Shown here piece after piece: positions 8,374 through 17,629 of a stretch of DNA of 64,000 nucleotides; the first letter of the stretch is position 1, and each line of letters starts with the position of its first letter. The position numbers and the translations under genes were made by a program. Source of the stretch: Shewanella oneidensis MR-1 (lineage in GTDB: Bacteria > Pseudomonadota > Gammaproteobacteria > Enterobacterales > Shewanellaceae); assembly GCF_000146165.2 (NCBI RefSeq), contig NC_004347.2, positions 4,449,029 to 4,513,028 of the forward strand, written 5' to 3'. Below the pieces are notes generated by a model, which was given only the letters and a program-made list of their open reading frames with translations, was not told the DNA's origin and ran no database searches.

Positions 8374-9351
8374 ATGGAGTTTTTTACCACACTCTTTGTG
8401 GGCTACCCGATGTGGGTTTGGTTAATGTTTTTTGGATTTGTGTTGGCGTTGTTGGCCTTTGATTTAGGCGTGCTACACAAAGAGCAGCATGAAATTACTG
8501 TCGCAGAGAGCCTCAAGTTATCGGCCTTTTATATTTGTATGGGGCTATTATTTGGCGCTTGGTTATGGTGGTACAAGGGATCAACCGCGGGGATGGAATA
8601 CCTCACGGGTTACCTTATCGAAAAGTCGCTGTCAATGGATAACGTTTTTGTTATCGCCTTGATTTTCAGCAGCTTAGGTATTCCACGTTTGTATCAACAC
8701 CGAGTGCTGTTTTGGGGCATTATGGGCGTTATCGTGCTACGCGCCATTATGATTGGCTTAGGCGCGGCGCTGGTGGCGCAATACCAAGGCGTGTTGGTGT
8801 TGTTTGGTCTGTTCTTGATTTTCACTGGTATTAAGGTGCTCTTTTCGAACGATGAGCATGGTGATATTCAAGATAATAAGTTTTACAAATGGTTACGTTC
8901 TAAAATGCGCTTTACTCCAAGCCTGCATCAAGAGAAGTTTTGGGTAAGGGGTGAGGATCATCAACTCAGTAAAGGCTGGTGGGCAACGCCCTTGTTTTTG
9001 GCGTTGATCTTAGTAGAAACTGCGGATCTGGTGTTTGCGGTTGACAGTATTCCAGCGATTTTTGCGATTACCCAAGATCCTTTTATCGTCTATACCTCTA
9101 ATATCTTTGCTATTTTAGGTTTGCGGGCATTGTACTTTGCTCTCGCTGCTATGGTGCATCGTTTCGAGTACCTCAAGTACGCGCTGTCGGTCGTGTTGGT
9201 GTTTATCGGTGTTAAAGTGGGGCTGGTGTACTTTAATCACGAAGGCATTGTGGACTTTAAGATCCCAACAGCGTTATCCCTAGGCGTCACCTTTGGTCTA
9301 CTGCTTGCGGGTGTTTTATTCTCATTGTGGAAGACACGCGAGCAGAAGTAA
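8374..9351 (+). CDS. TerC/Alx-family membrane protein
   Basis: A 325-residue inner-membrane protein of the TerC family (Alx-like), implicated in manganese homeostasis and metal/alkaline stress. About nine hydrophobic segments are present. Family-conserved acidic membrane residues appear in FDLGVLHK, EKSLSMDNVFV and ETADLVFAVDSIPAIFA, the last being the diagnostic block. I chose ATG 8374 because AAGGAT lies 5-10 bp upstream; the TTG 15 bp earlier has no Shine-Dalgarno. Its base composition is that of core Shewanella, so the IS3 copy immediately upstream probably landed in its leader. I saw no convincing Mn/pH-responsive yybP-ykoY-type riboswitch in the 186-bp leader. Confidence 0.92.
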   Translation: MEFFTTLFVGYPMWVWLMFFGFVLALLAFDLGVLHKEQHEITVAESLKLSAFYICMGLLFGAWLWWYKGSTAGMEYLTGYLIEKSLSMDNVFVIALIFSSLGIPRLYQHRVLFWGIMGVIVLRAIMIGLGAALVAQYQGVLVLFGLFLIFTGIKVLFSNDEHGDIQDNKFYKWLRSKMRFTPSLHQEKFWVRGEDHQLSKGWWATPLFLALILVETADLVFAVDSIPAIFAITQDPFIVYTSNIFAILGLRALYFALAAMVHRFEYLKYALSVVLVFIGVKVGLVYFNHEGIVDFKIPTALSLGVTFGLLLAGVLFSLWKTREQK

Positions 9352-9374
9352 CGACGGTAATATATAGATAAATC

Positions 9375-9407
9375 AAGGCCATTAAGCAGATGCTCGATGG
9401 CCTTTTT
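9375..9407 (+). terminator. Rho-independent terminator after terC
   Basis: The stem AAGGCCAT pairs with ATGGCCTT, with a 14-nt loop and a run of T after the stem. It is 24 bp past the terC stop. Confidence 0.8.
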
Positions 9408-9541
9408 CGTGCGTAATTAGTGCTTCCTAAGTACGAGTTTTTAGTTCTGCTTACGCTACAACTGCATCAGTTGAGATGAACTAGCAGGCCTTGAAAAAGC
9501 CAAGTGCAGCGATTTAAAAGGGATATGGCAAGAGTGTAAAT

Positions 9542-9766
9542 ATGATGCACAAAAAAGTGACCAGACGAACTCTAGAATTTGTGGTGGAAAACCGACAAAT
9601 TTACGATGTGAAAATGATCGACTTGTACAATAAGTGCTTTTACAGAGTAAGGATGCATACAACGCATCCCAAATGTTCAGCATCAAGCAAATATCGGTCG
9701 TTTAAGACTTTATCAGTAAGTCAAAAACTGAGAGAAGTGGACTTTTATCAAAGAGAACCAGGCTAG
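9542..9766 (+). CDS. Uncertain small basic ORF
   Basis: A 74-residue basic peptide with no recognised domain. AAGAG lies about 8 bp upstream of the ATG, which is the only support for translation. The opposite strand also has an open frame across part of it, so this could be chance. The rest of 9408-9950 holds nothing I can name. Confidence 0.25.
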   Translation: MMHKKVTRRTLEFVVENRQIYDVKMIDLYNKCFYRVRMHTTHPKCSASSKYRSFKTLSVSQKLREVDFYQREPG

Positions 9767-9950
9767 GTAAGAAAATATTAGTCTGATTCCACACATAAAA
9801 GTCCCATTTTACGTTGATTTTTAGCTAGCTGGTTTTGCCTGCAAATAGCTAGTAAATACTTTAACAAGTTGACGAGAATGTTTAACTACCTGTTCCGTAA
9901 GCCAATGCAGTTGAATCTCCAACTACATTGTCCTCAGATATCTATCAATA

Positions 9951-10520
9951 TTAAGTATTAATTACCAGTTTATGGCTCTCATGCAACTGATGCACTATCT
10001 CTGCTGCAAGGGGTTGTTTTGATGGGACTGGCAGACTGAGTCGCTCTGTAATGTCGTCACTACCGATAATACCACAAAGCTTATTATCGGCATCAACCAC
10101 CAATAATAGCCCTGTAGGGCTACTGCTTAAGGAGCGAAAAACATCAACTACGGTAGCAAACTGGAGCTCATTTAGGGTGACAGCCTGCAGTTTTTCTCTA
10201 GGCAGCATCACATCAGCCAACGTTAACGAAAATGGCGTAACTGTTTTACTCACCATTGTTAGAATACGATCTGAGGCTAATTCTGCAGAGCTTACAACAC
10301 CTTCCAAGCATCCCGATGCTGCAGTCACCAAAAACGTAATGCCGGGAGCTGATAATAGCCGTTTTCTTGCATCGGCGACGGACATGTCCCGAGGTAAAGA
10401 CCATAAGTGGTGATCATCAATCTGTTGCATGGCCGCAATAGCAGGAGACTGTTCCGTTAGGGTTTGATGAGCAACGGATAAAGGTGAAGAACCTAAGTTA
10501 AAAGGGTGCAATGTTTTCAT
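9951..10520 (-). CDS. CBS-domain pair protein
   Basis: A 189-residue soluble protein built around a tandem CBS (Bateman) module, a fold that usually binds adenosine nucleotides. The repeats run through MSVADARKRL...ITFLVTAASGCLEGVVSSAEL and then LADVMLPREKLQAV...ADNKLCGIIGSDDITERL. The second shows the typical xxVVDxxxxLxGIIxxxDI end. I chose the ATG whose complement is at 10518-10520, with GAGGATC upstream; the longer open frame overlaps the neighbouring gene and is unlikely. It is the second gene of a two-gene minus-strand unit, 43 bp after the small secreted protein. Its target is unknown. Confidence 0.8.
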   Translation of the reverse strand: MKTLHPFNLGSSPLSVAHQTLTEQSPAIAAMQQIDDHHLWSLPRDMSVADARKRLLSAPGITFLVTAASGCLEGVVSSAELASDRILTMVSKTVTPFSLTLADVMLPREKLQAVTLNELQFATVVDVFRSLSSSPTGLLLVVDADNKLCGIIGSDDITERLSLPVPSKQPLAAEIVHQLHESHKLVINT

Positions 10521-10563
10521 GGTAAAGATCCTCAGTCTATTAATTTTATTTAGGTTTAAATCA

Positions 10564-10890
10564 TCAACAAACAGAGGGAGGTGCTTGGCCAATTGGCATG
10601 CCACGGCAAAGGCTTCCAAGAGACTCAACCAGAGTGCGATTGCCGCAACATTCACAGACAGAAAACTGAGCGATAAGCGTCGAAGGCTGAGTTGGCTGCA
10701 GTTCATAGGTATCGGAATATGGTCGAAGTAAATTGATGGAGTGGTCTACTGAGGGCTGTAGACTGACTGTATCGGTTGTATGCTCATGAAAGAGCGGCCC
10801 GATAGCTAACTGTTGTTGGACACAGGCATGGTGTGTGCCAAGTAACATTGTCAAAGCAAATAGCCAAACAACAACACACCTGAACAGCAT
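10564..10890 (-). CDS. Small secreted cysteine-containing protein
   Basis: A 108-residue protein with an N-terminal signal sequence (MLFRCVVVWLFALTMLLGTHHA) and a C-terminal cluster, SVCECCGNRTLVESLGSLCRG, with several cysteines. I do not recognise the family. The cysteines could bind metal or form disulfides, since the protein is predicted to leave the cytoplasm. I chose the ATG at 10890; a TTG 18 bp upstream is also in frame. It precedes the CBS-domain gene on the same strand, suggesting co-transcription. No function is proposed. Confidence 0.6.
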   Translation of the reverse strand: MLFRCVVVWLFALTMLLGTHHACVQQQLAIGPLFHEHTTDTVSLQPSVDHSINLLRPYSDTYELQPTQPSTLIAQFSVCECCGNRTLVESLGSLCRGMPIGQAPPSVC

Positions 10891-11562
10891 TTTTGTGATC
10901 CAGTTCAATCATTAATTACCAATTTCATCGTAGACGAAGTAACTATTGGGTTGCAATCACTTGAAATATCATTAATAAACTTTAATTTTGTTGGCCAGTT
11001 TTATTGGAGACAGCAACAATGCAAGGAGGTTACTTTGACTTTTGTTACAGTGTTCCACCAAGTCACACCTAGGCGAAAATACCAGCCATTAATGAAATCT
11101 TTGCCACCTCCTGTAACCGCATAAAAGGCAATAAATGGAACGATGCCAGCTATTAGGCATTAAATGAGAGAAATTCGAGTAAAACGAACTTGCACATCCC
11201 ATTTCATTGGTGAACTAGTGCTCGAACTGATGGTTTTTAGTGACGATATCGTTGCCTATTGCGAGGCCGATTAAAAGTAGATGGGTCTATTCCATTGTCC
11301 TAGTTTGCTTTGCTACATCCCGAATTCAACTGCTAAAGCACAAAAACTAAGTTAAATAACTAGGTTTAACAGCTGGAATAATGAACAAAATTGTAGTGAC
11401 CGCTTATGCCATGGCATAGATTTTATAATCAAAATTTAGTTTCTAAAATAGCATTAATGTCGAATATTCATCTCTATGAAAACCGCTAATTTTATGTTGC
11501 TATAGAAAATGCCATAGGTTATTGTTTTGCTGTTTTTTTGTAACCTGAATTTTAGGGCAAAC
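10891..11562. other. Long intergenic region between divergent units
   Basis: About 670 bp separate the minus-strand CBS unit from ktrA. It must hold both promoters. The only open stretch that I noted is a 36-codon ORF from ATG 11164 (MREIRVKRTCTSHF...), without good support. No repeat or RNA gene was recognised. Confidence 0.5.
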
Positions 11563-12207
11563 ATGGCACATTTTACAGTGATTGGACTAGGTCGTTTTGG
11601 GATTGCAGCATCGTTAGAATTAATTCATCTAGGGCATACGGTTACAGGGGTTGAACGTGATCCTAAGCTTGCAGAAAAGTATGTCGATGAGTTGACACAA
11701 ACTGTAGTCTGTGACTCAACTGATGAAAACGCTTTACGTGAGTTAGACCTTGATAATAGTGAAGCAGTGTTAGTTGCGATTGGCGAAGATATGCAATCAA
11801 GTTTATTGTGTATCTTGGCATTAAAAAATCTTGGCGTAAAACAAATATGGGTTAAAGCAAGTACAAAAGCCCATCATACAATCGTTTCAAAACTAGGGGT
11901 TGACCGAATTATTCATCCAGAAGAAGAAATGGGTATTCGCGTTGCTCAGGCGTTAAACTATCCTATGGTAAATAATTACTTATCTTTAGGGAGTGGTTTA
12001 TACGTTGTTGAAGTTCATATTCGCAATAAATTACATAATTCGCCAATATCCGATATTTTAAAGGGGAGTATTAAACCAATATTAGTCAAACGAGGAACTC
12101 AAGTTTATTCTAGTGTAAATGCTGATTTCCGATTATATGAAAATGATGTGTTTTTACTCTGCGGCACTCGAGCTGAACTTAAGTCAATTGCGACAAGGTT
12201 AATGTAA
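11563..12207 (+). CDS. ktrA: KtrA-type potassium channel regulatory subunit
   Basis: Cytosolic RCK/TrkA-N subunit that gates the KtrB potassium translocator in response to bound ATP/ADP or NAD(H). The Rossmann motif GLGRFG is near residues 7-12, followed by the acidic ribose-binding Glu in TGVERD. The TrkA-C domain occupies the last third (LSLGSGLYVVEV... to LLCGTRAEL). The 214-residue length fits KtrA rather than the double-domain TrkA. I chose ATG 11563, after AGGG, because the product then begins with the family's N-terminal strand AHFTVIGLG. It lies 3 bp upstream of ktrB, and both are AT-rich. Confidence 0.93.
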   Translation: MAHFTVIGLGRFGIAASLELIHLGHTVTGVERDPKLAEKYVDELTQTVVCDSTDENALRELDLDNSEAVLVAIGEDMQSSLLCILALKNLGVKQIWVKASTKAHHTIVSKLGVDRIIHPEEEMGIRVAQALNYPMVNNYLSLGSGLYVVEVHIRNKLHNSPISDILKGSIKPILVKRGTQVYSSVNADFRLYENDVFLLCGTRAELKSIATRLM

Positions 12208-12210
12208 ATT

Positions 12211-13575
12211 ATGGTTTCTTGGCATCCATCTGTTTACTTAGCACAGCGGACATCTAAAGCAGCAAAGAACATATTGGCTGCACCACCTTTAATTTTATCA
12301 ATTAGTTTTATTTTTTTAATATTAATTGGCACTTTAATACTTAAATTACCAATATCTACAACTGTCCCTGTTACGTGGAGTCAAAGTTTATTTAATGCGA
12401 CCTCCGCGGTTACTGTAACAGGTTTAGTTGTTTTCGATGTGGGAACCGTATATACCACATTTGGTCAAGTTGTTATTGCGTTACTCATTCAACTTGGTGG
12501 TCTTGGTATCATGACCTTTGCAATTGTGACTTTACTCGCTTTAGGGGCTAAGATTGGTTTTTTACAAAACACTATCGCCAAGGAAGCCTATAATAGTACA
12601 AATACAGCTACATTAGTGACAACGGCAAAATCTGTATTAATTTTTTCCCTTTGTGTCGAGTTAATCGGCATGATAATTTTAGCTGTTTCATGGTCGGATG
12701 AGCTTGGTTGGCGAACAAGTTTATTCCATGGTTTTTTTTATACAATTTCCGCATTTAATAACGCTGGGATAGGATTGAGTCCTGATAGCCTCATGCCTTA
12801 TGTTGAAGATCCTATTATAAATTTAACCATTACAGCACTATTTATAATTGGTGGTTTAGGATTTACAGTTTGGATTGATTTATGGCGTAAAAAACGTTGG
12901 GATAAATTAACTACCTATAGCAAAATGATGATTATTGGTACAATTTCGATTAATGCAATTGCCGTATTAGCTATTTATTGTATCGAATATAATAATCCTA
13001 AAACATTGGTACCATTATCAGAGACAGGTAAATGGTTAGCATCTTGGTTTCAAGCTGTCACTCCAAGAACCGCTGGGTTTAATACACTTGCAATGAATGA
13101 ACTTGAAGATGCTACGACCGCGATAATGCTGATGTTAATGTTTATCGGCGGGGGATCTTTAAGTACAGCAAGCGGAATAAAAGTCGTCACATTCATGGTG
13201 CTAATATTAGCAACCTATGGTTATTTAAGGCGCTATGACTTTGTTTACGTTTATCATCGTGGCATATCTAAAGATACCATCAGTAAAGCGCTAGCATTAG
13301 CGATGATATCAGTGGGAACGATTTGGGCATCAATATTTTTCCTATTGTTAAGTGAAAATGCTTCTATGATAGATATCATTTTTGAAGCTGTTTCAGCATT
13401 CGGCACTGTAGGTCTATCAAGGGGACTAACATCTAATTTAACGGTAACTGGACAGTTTATAATCATTTTTTTAATGTTTATGGGACGATTGGGTCCACTA
13501 ACCCTTGCCTATTTTTTAGCGAGCCCAAAATCAAAACGTATACGTTATCCTGAAACTAAATTAACCATCGGGTAA
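12211..13575 (+). CDS. ktrB: KtrB-type potassium uptake permease
   Basis: A 454-residue integral membrane protein of the Trk/Ktr/HKT superfamily. It has the four pore loops expected of the family: SAVTVTGL, SAFNNAGIGL, PRTAGFNT and SAFGTVGLS. Each has the selectivity-filter Gly, or Val-Thr-Gly context, in the right place. Known Vibrio KtrAB is sodium-dependent; that is likely but not shown here. The gene begins 3 bp after ktrA ends, so the pair is an operon. The C-terminal tail IRYPETKLTIG is typical. Confidence 0.93.
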   Translation: MVSWHPSVYLAQRTSKAAKNILAAPPLILSISFIFLILIGTLILKLPISTTVPVTWSQSLFNATSAVTVTGLVVFDVGTVYTTFGQVVIALLIQLGGLGIMTFAIVTLLALGAKIGFLQNTIAKEAYNSTNTATLVTTAKSVLIFSLCVELIGMIILAVSWSDELGWRTSLFHGFFYTISAFNNAGIGLSPDSLMPYVEDPIINLTITALFIIGGLGFTVWIDLWRKKRWDKLTTYSKMMIIGTISINAIAVLAIYCIEYNNPKTLVPLSETGKWLASWFQAVTPRTAGFNTLAMNELEDATTAIMLMLMFIGGGSLSTASGIKVVTFMVLILATYGYLRRYDFVYVYHRGISKDTISKALALAMISVGTIWASIFFLLLSENASMIDIIFEAVSAFGTVGLSRGLTSNLTVTGQFIIIFLMFMGRLGPLTLAYFLASPKSKRIRYPETKLTIG

Positions 13576-13601
13576 ACTTAGTGCGAGTGGGGAGAATTAG
13601 C

Positions 13602-14639
13602 ATGAGATTGACTCGTTATTTTGCAATTTCTATCTGTACAATGGTGATTGGTTGTCAGCCTCAGCCGACTCCTAAAATGGTTAAGATTGAAGGAGAAGCT
13701 CAAGGAACGACATGGCACATCAGCTTTTGGAGTCCAAATAACATTAATGTAAAGTTGGTTGAAGACAATATAAATAATCGATTTGATGAACTTGATAAAA
13801 ACTTATCCAATTATCGACCTGACTCCACTATAAGCTTATTTAACTCGGCTCTGAGTACAGAGCCTATTGTAGTTGGTGAAGAAATTGTGGAATTGGTCGC
13901 ACAAGCTAAAATAGTATCCGATAAGAGTCTTGGTTGTTATGATTTAACTGTAAAATCATTATTTGATTTGTGGGGATTTGATAAATATCAATTAATGAAC
14001 CCAAGTGCGATAGCTATTGCGGAAACGCTTAAAGATACCGGTATGCAACATATAAAAATTAAATCTAATTCTATGGCTAAAGATAGAGCACAAGTTCATG
14101 TAGATTTGTCTTCCATTGCTCAGGGTTATAGTGTGGGTGAATTAGCTGAAATACTAGAACGATATAATATAAAAAACTATTTGGTTGAGATAGGCGGCGA
14201 AATGGTTGTAAAAGGATATAAACCAAATGGTGAAAGCTGGAAAGTTGCCATTGAGCGACCTTTGCCCGATAAAAATATATTGCACAAACTGTTAATGATA
14301 AAACAGGATCAGGCGATAATGACATCGGGTACTTATCGCCATTATTTTGATAATAATGGTGTTCGTTTATCACATATTTTAGATGCAAGAACGGGGTATC
14401 CTGTAACGCACAATACAGTTTCTGTTACAGTACTGCATAAAAATCCAATGCTTGCCGATGCGTGGTCAACTGCACTTCTCTGTCTAGGTCATGAAAAAGG
14501 GATTGATATTGCCAATGAAAATTCTATCAATGCATTATTTATTACTGATAAAAATAATGAGCTGATTGAGTATTCAACAAATGGTTTTGATCTATTTACT
14601 ACATCCGCAGTTAAAAGTGATGGTAATAAAAAGCATTAA
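13602..14639 (+). CDS. apbE: FAD:protein FMN transferase ApbE
   Basis: A periplasmic lipoprotein that covalently attaches FMN to Thr/Ser of target flavoproteins such as NqrB/NqrC and RnfG. It has 345 residues from ATG 13602, preceded by GGGGAG. The lipobox MVIGC is followed by the ApbE blocks: GTTWHISF near the N-terminus, then VDLSSIAQGYSVG, MTSGTYRHYF, LSHILDARTGYPV and ADAWSTALLCLG. It follows ktrB by 26 bp and is probably co-transcribed. No Nqr or Rnf gene is near, so its substrate must be encoded elsewhere. Why it travels with a potassium transporter is unclear. Confidence 0.93.
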   Translation: MRLTRYFAISICTMVIGCQPQPTPKMVKIEGEAQGTTWHISFWSPNNINVKLVEDNINNRFDELDKNLSNYRPDSTISLFNSALSTEPIVVGEEIVELVAQAKIVSDKSLGCYDLTVKSLFDLWGFDKYQLMNPSAIAIAETLKDTGMQHIKIKSNSMAKDRAQVHVDLSSIAQGYSVGELAEILERYNIKNYLVEIGGEMVVKGYKPNGESWKVAIERPLPDKNILHKLLMIKQDQAIMTSGTYRHYFDNNGVRLSHILDARTGYPVTHNTVSVTVLHKNPMLADAWSTALLCLGHEKGIDIANENSINALFITDKNNELIEYSTNGFDLFTTSAVKSDGNKKH

Positions 14640-14789
14640 AATTAATTTTAATTTAATTAATCGAAATTATCTGCGTTGCACTATTTTAACCTAGATGACA
14701 ATGTGTTGATAACATGTGATGTTTTTATTTGCTAGTTGCTGGTAAAGTTGAAGGGTTAGTAACTATTGCTTCTAATAGCCATAATTATC

Positions 14790-16083
14790 GGTAGTGTTCA
14801 AATTTCTGTGTCATTTCTTTAAGCTATACCAAAAAGAGATGATTTATGACCACACCTACTTTTGATATCAATGCTGCCATTCAAGCACTACGTGAAGGAA
14901 AAGACCTCACCGGCAAGGATGGCATCTTAACCCCTTTGATTAAGCAACTCACTGAAGCGGCCTTGGCGGCTGAGCTGGATGGCCACTTGGCAAGCACTGA
15001 AGGCGCCAATCGTAAGAATGGCAAAACCACTAAAACAGTTAAAAGCCCCCTTGGCAACTTCGAGCTAAACACGCCCAGAGACAGAGCGGGCACCTTCGAA
15101 CCTCAATTAGTCAAAAAGCACCAAACCCAACTTACCGATGAAATGGAGCGTAAAATCATTGGCTTATTTTCATTAGGCTCCAGCTATCAAGATATTCGCG
15201 CGCATATCGAAGACATGTACGGCATGTCGGTGTCCAACGGCACGGTGAACGCCATTACTGACAAGTTACTCCCTGAGCTTCAAGCATGGCGCGAACGCGA
15301 ACTAGAGCCGCTTTACCCCGTCATATGGCTCGATGCGATCCACTATAAAATCAAAGAGAACGGCCGCTTTATTAGCAAAGCGGTTTACACCATTTTGGCG
15401 CTTAACGTCGAAGGTAAAAAAGAGCTATTAGGCTTATATCTGTCGGATAATGAAGGGGCTCACCATTGGTTAAGCGTGCTAACCGACCTGTATAATCGCG
15501 GCGTTAAAGACATCCTCATCGCCTGCGTTGATGGCCTTAAAGGCTTTCCTGAAGCGATTGCAACCATTTACCCGCAGACGGAAGTACAGTTGTGTGTCAT
15601 CCACCAAATTCGCAACTCGATGAAGTATGTTGCCTCTAAGCATCAAAAGGCCTTTATGGCGGATTTAAAGTGCGTTTATAAGGCCGCCACCTTGAATGCG
15701 GCCGAGATGGCATTGGATGAGCTGGAGACGAAATGGGGTGATAAATACCCCGTGGTGATTAAGTCATGGCGCAACAAATGGGCACTGCTATCGGTGTATT
15801 TCAAATACCCAGACTATGTCCGTACTGCCATCTACACCACCAATGCCGTTGAAGCGGTACATAGGCAATTCAGGAAGTTAACCAAAACGAAGGGCGGTTT
15901 TGCTAACGAGAACAGTTTACTCAAGCTGCTTTACGCAGGTATATTGAAGGCCTCTGAGCGCTGGACTCACCCCATCCAAAACTGGAATTTGACGCTATCA
16001 CAGCTCTCAATCCATTTTGAGGGGCGCTTAGAAAACCATATCGACCTGTGAAATTAACCTGACACAGAATTATGAACAGCCTC
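14790..16083 (+). mobile_element. IS256-family insertion sequence
   Basis: A 1294-bp element. The left end is GGTAGTGTTCA and the right end, read inward, is GAGGCTGTTCA; both continue into AATT-rich sequence followed by CTGTGTCA. It is flanked by a perfect 8-bp target duplication TAATTATC (14782-14789 and 16084-16091). It sits directly before the nhaD remnant. The 150 bp on its left (14640-14789) is non-coding and is not part of nhaD. Confidence 0.93.
14846..16051 (+). CDS. IS256-family transposase
   Basis: A 401-residue mutator-type DDE transposase of full family length. Catalytic contexts are visible: the first Asp in VIWLDAIHYKIKENG, the second in IACVDGLKGFPEAI and the Glu in YTTNAVEAVHRQFRK. 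A C/D(2)H-like motif is in LCVIHQIRNS. The start ATG 14846 follows AAGAGATGA. No disabling lesion is seen, so the element may be active. Confidence 0.95.
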   Translation: MTTPTFDINAAIQALREGKDLTGKDGILTPLIKQLTEAALAAELDGHLASTEGANRKNGKTTKTVKSPLGNFELNTPRDRAGTFEPQLVKKHQTQLTDEMERKIIGLFSLGSSYQDIRAHIEDMYGMSVSNGTVNAITDKLLPELQAWRERELEPLYPVIWLDAIHYKIKENGRFISKAVYTILALNVEGKKELLGLYLSDNEGAHHWLSVLTDLYNRGVKDILIACVDGLKGFPEAIATIYPQTEVQLCVIHQIRNSMKYVASKHQKAFMADLKCVYKAATLNAAEMALDELETKWGDKYPVVIKSWRNKWALLSVYFKYPDYVRTAIYTTNAVEAVHRQFRKLTKTKGGFANENSLLKLLYAGILKASERWTHPIQNWNLTLSQLSIHFEGRLENHIDL

Positions 16084-16084
16084 T

Positions 16085-16676
16085 AATTATCAAAAGGTGA
16101 TGTACTTATAGCATTCATTTTCTTTTGTACTATTATGATGACTATGTTGTTTAACATTCTATTCGAAATCCAACCAGTGTTAACTTTTTTAACTGGCTTA
16201 TCTATTATGTTCTTAATCGGTAATATTTTTCGTAGTGACATAGGGGGAGATAAAGATTCTTGAATATGTTCGTCAAGTTGAATATGACACATTATTCTTC
16301 TTGGGTATATTACTGTTGGTTGGAATGTTTAAAGAGATTTGAACTTTAGATTTATTAGCGAGAGCATATGCAATATTTGACCCTAATATTTCAATTTTTT
16401 CAGGCTTAGGCTCTGCTCTGCTTTAATTGATAACGTTCCGCTTACTGCAGCTCTGTTCAAGGCGGAACCAGTTCTAAATACATCGGAATGGCTTGGTTTA
16501 ACTTATAGCATCGGTGTTGGTGGTTTATTGTTAGTAATTGGCTCGGCAGCGGGAATTGTTGCAATGAGTAAAGTAAAAGAACTTACTTTTGTCAGTTATA
16601 TCAAATATGTCACCGCATTATTCTTATGTTATTGCTTGGGTTATGCTCTAACATTAATGTTAGCTAACATTTTTTA
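16085..16676 (+). pseudogene. nhaD: Truncated NhaD-type Na+/H+ antiporter
   Basis: C-terminal part of an NhaD antiporter. In one frame, SKGDVLIAFIFF... runs to a TGA near 16263. In a second frame, VRQVEYDTLFFLGILLLVGMF and then the transport-site region GLGSAL follow after an in-frame TGA. In a third frame, IDNVPLTAALFKAEP... runs to LANIF and a stop. At least two frameshifts and one nonsense codon are therefore present. The N-terminal half is missing. Because the IS256 target duplication shows that 14789 and 16092 were once adjacent, the truncation predates the IS. It lies downstream of ktrAB-apbE, so a larger Na+/K+ gene cluster probably decayed here. Confidence 0.85.
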
Positions 16677-16797
16677 ATTAGTTAAGAATGGTGGCTAGTT
16701 TCAACTAGTTCACTATTTTTTTGTTTGAGAAAGATTTATTGAACAGAATTTTTTTTTACTACTGTCAAATTAAAACACATCTAAGAAGGAGTATTCT

Positions 16798-17625
16798 TTA
16801 CTCAGGAATGGGAATATGGCTTTCAACGGTATTGCCTTGATTTAGAATTATCTCTATTCTGCGATTTTTCTGACGATGCTCTGGTGTATCATTTTGAAAA
16901 CGAGGTTGTGTATCTGCCAAACCTTGAACAATAATTCTACTTGGATTTACACCTTTGTTTTTGGTCATAATTCTAACTACTGCAGTCGCTCTTAAAGAAG
17001 ACAAATCCCAATTGTCAGCATAAATCTCCATTGGCAACGTTGCATCTGTATGCCCTGCGATTACTACTCTGCCTGGCACAGATGCGATTACCTCACCAAT
17101 CTTATCAATGAGAGGTATGAATTTAGGTTGTATAAATGCAGATCCAGATGCAAAAAAAGTATTGTTGTCACCGATTCGAATGATCAAGTTATCACTCACT
17201 TCATCAATCTCAACCTCTTGATTTTCTATTTCATTTTTTAACTTGGCAGATATTATCTCTTTATATTTCCTTATTGTGTCATTACTCTTGGCATTTGTTA
17301 GGTCATTATTACTCTCTGATGTTGAAGGAGCGGTTGTTGCAGTTTCAATAAGCTTGGGCTCTGCATCTACAGCGGATGTTACTGTATTAGGTTCTAGTAT
17401 ACTTGTTCCTCCAGGTGCTAATGCATTTACGGCAGGTGTTGATATTAATCCGATTTTAGACAACGAATCTATAAGACCTTCAACCATAAATTTAGCTTCA
17501 TTTTTATCACTCATCGCAAATGAGTATAGCACCACAAATAATGCAAATAAGAGAGTCATAAAATCAGCATAAGAAATTAACCAACGCTCATGATTTTCTG
17601 GTGGATCAACTTTCTTTTTTTTCAT
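16798..17625 (-). CDS. motB: Flagellar stator protein MotB
   Basis: Inner-membrane stator subunit that anchors MotA to peptidoglycan and conducts the motor ion. It has 275 residues. A single N-terminal membrane helix carries the essential Asp at residue 21 (SYADFMTLLFALFVVLYSF). A variable linker is followed by an OmpA-like peptidoglycan-binding domain (VIAGHTDATLP, NWDLSSLRATAVV, QKNRRIEI). It lies 4 bp downstream of motA. No other flagellar gene is in the window. S. oneidensis is known to have a chromosomal MotAB pair besides sodium-driven PomAB, reported as laterally acquired and proton-driven. This pair fits that description, and its AT-rich composition agrees. Confidence 0.92.
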   Translation of the reverse strand: MKKKKVDPPENHERWLISYADFMTLLFALFVVLYSFAMSDKNEAKFMVEGLIDSLSKIGLISTPAVNALAPGGTSILEPNTVTSAVDAEPKLIETATTAPSTSESNNDLTNAKSNDTIRKYKEIISAKLKNEIENQEVEIDEVSDNLIIRIGDNNTFFASGSAFIQPKFIPLIDKIGEVIASVPGRVVIAGHTDATLPMEIYADNWDLSSLRATAVVRIMTKNKGVNPSRIIVQGLADTQPRFQNDTPEHRQKNRRIEIILNQGNTVESHIPIPE

Positions 17626-17629
17626 CTTA

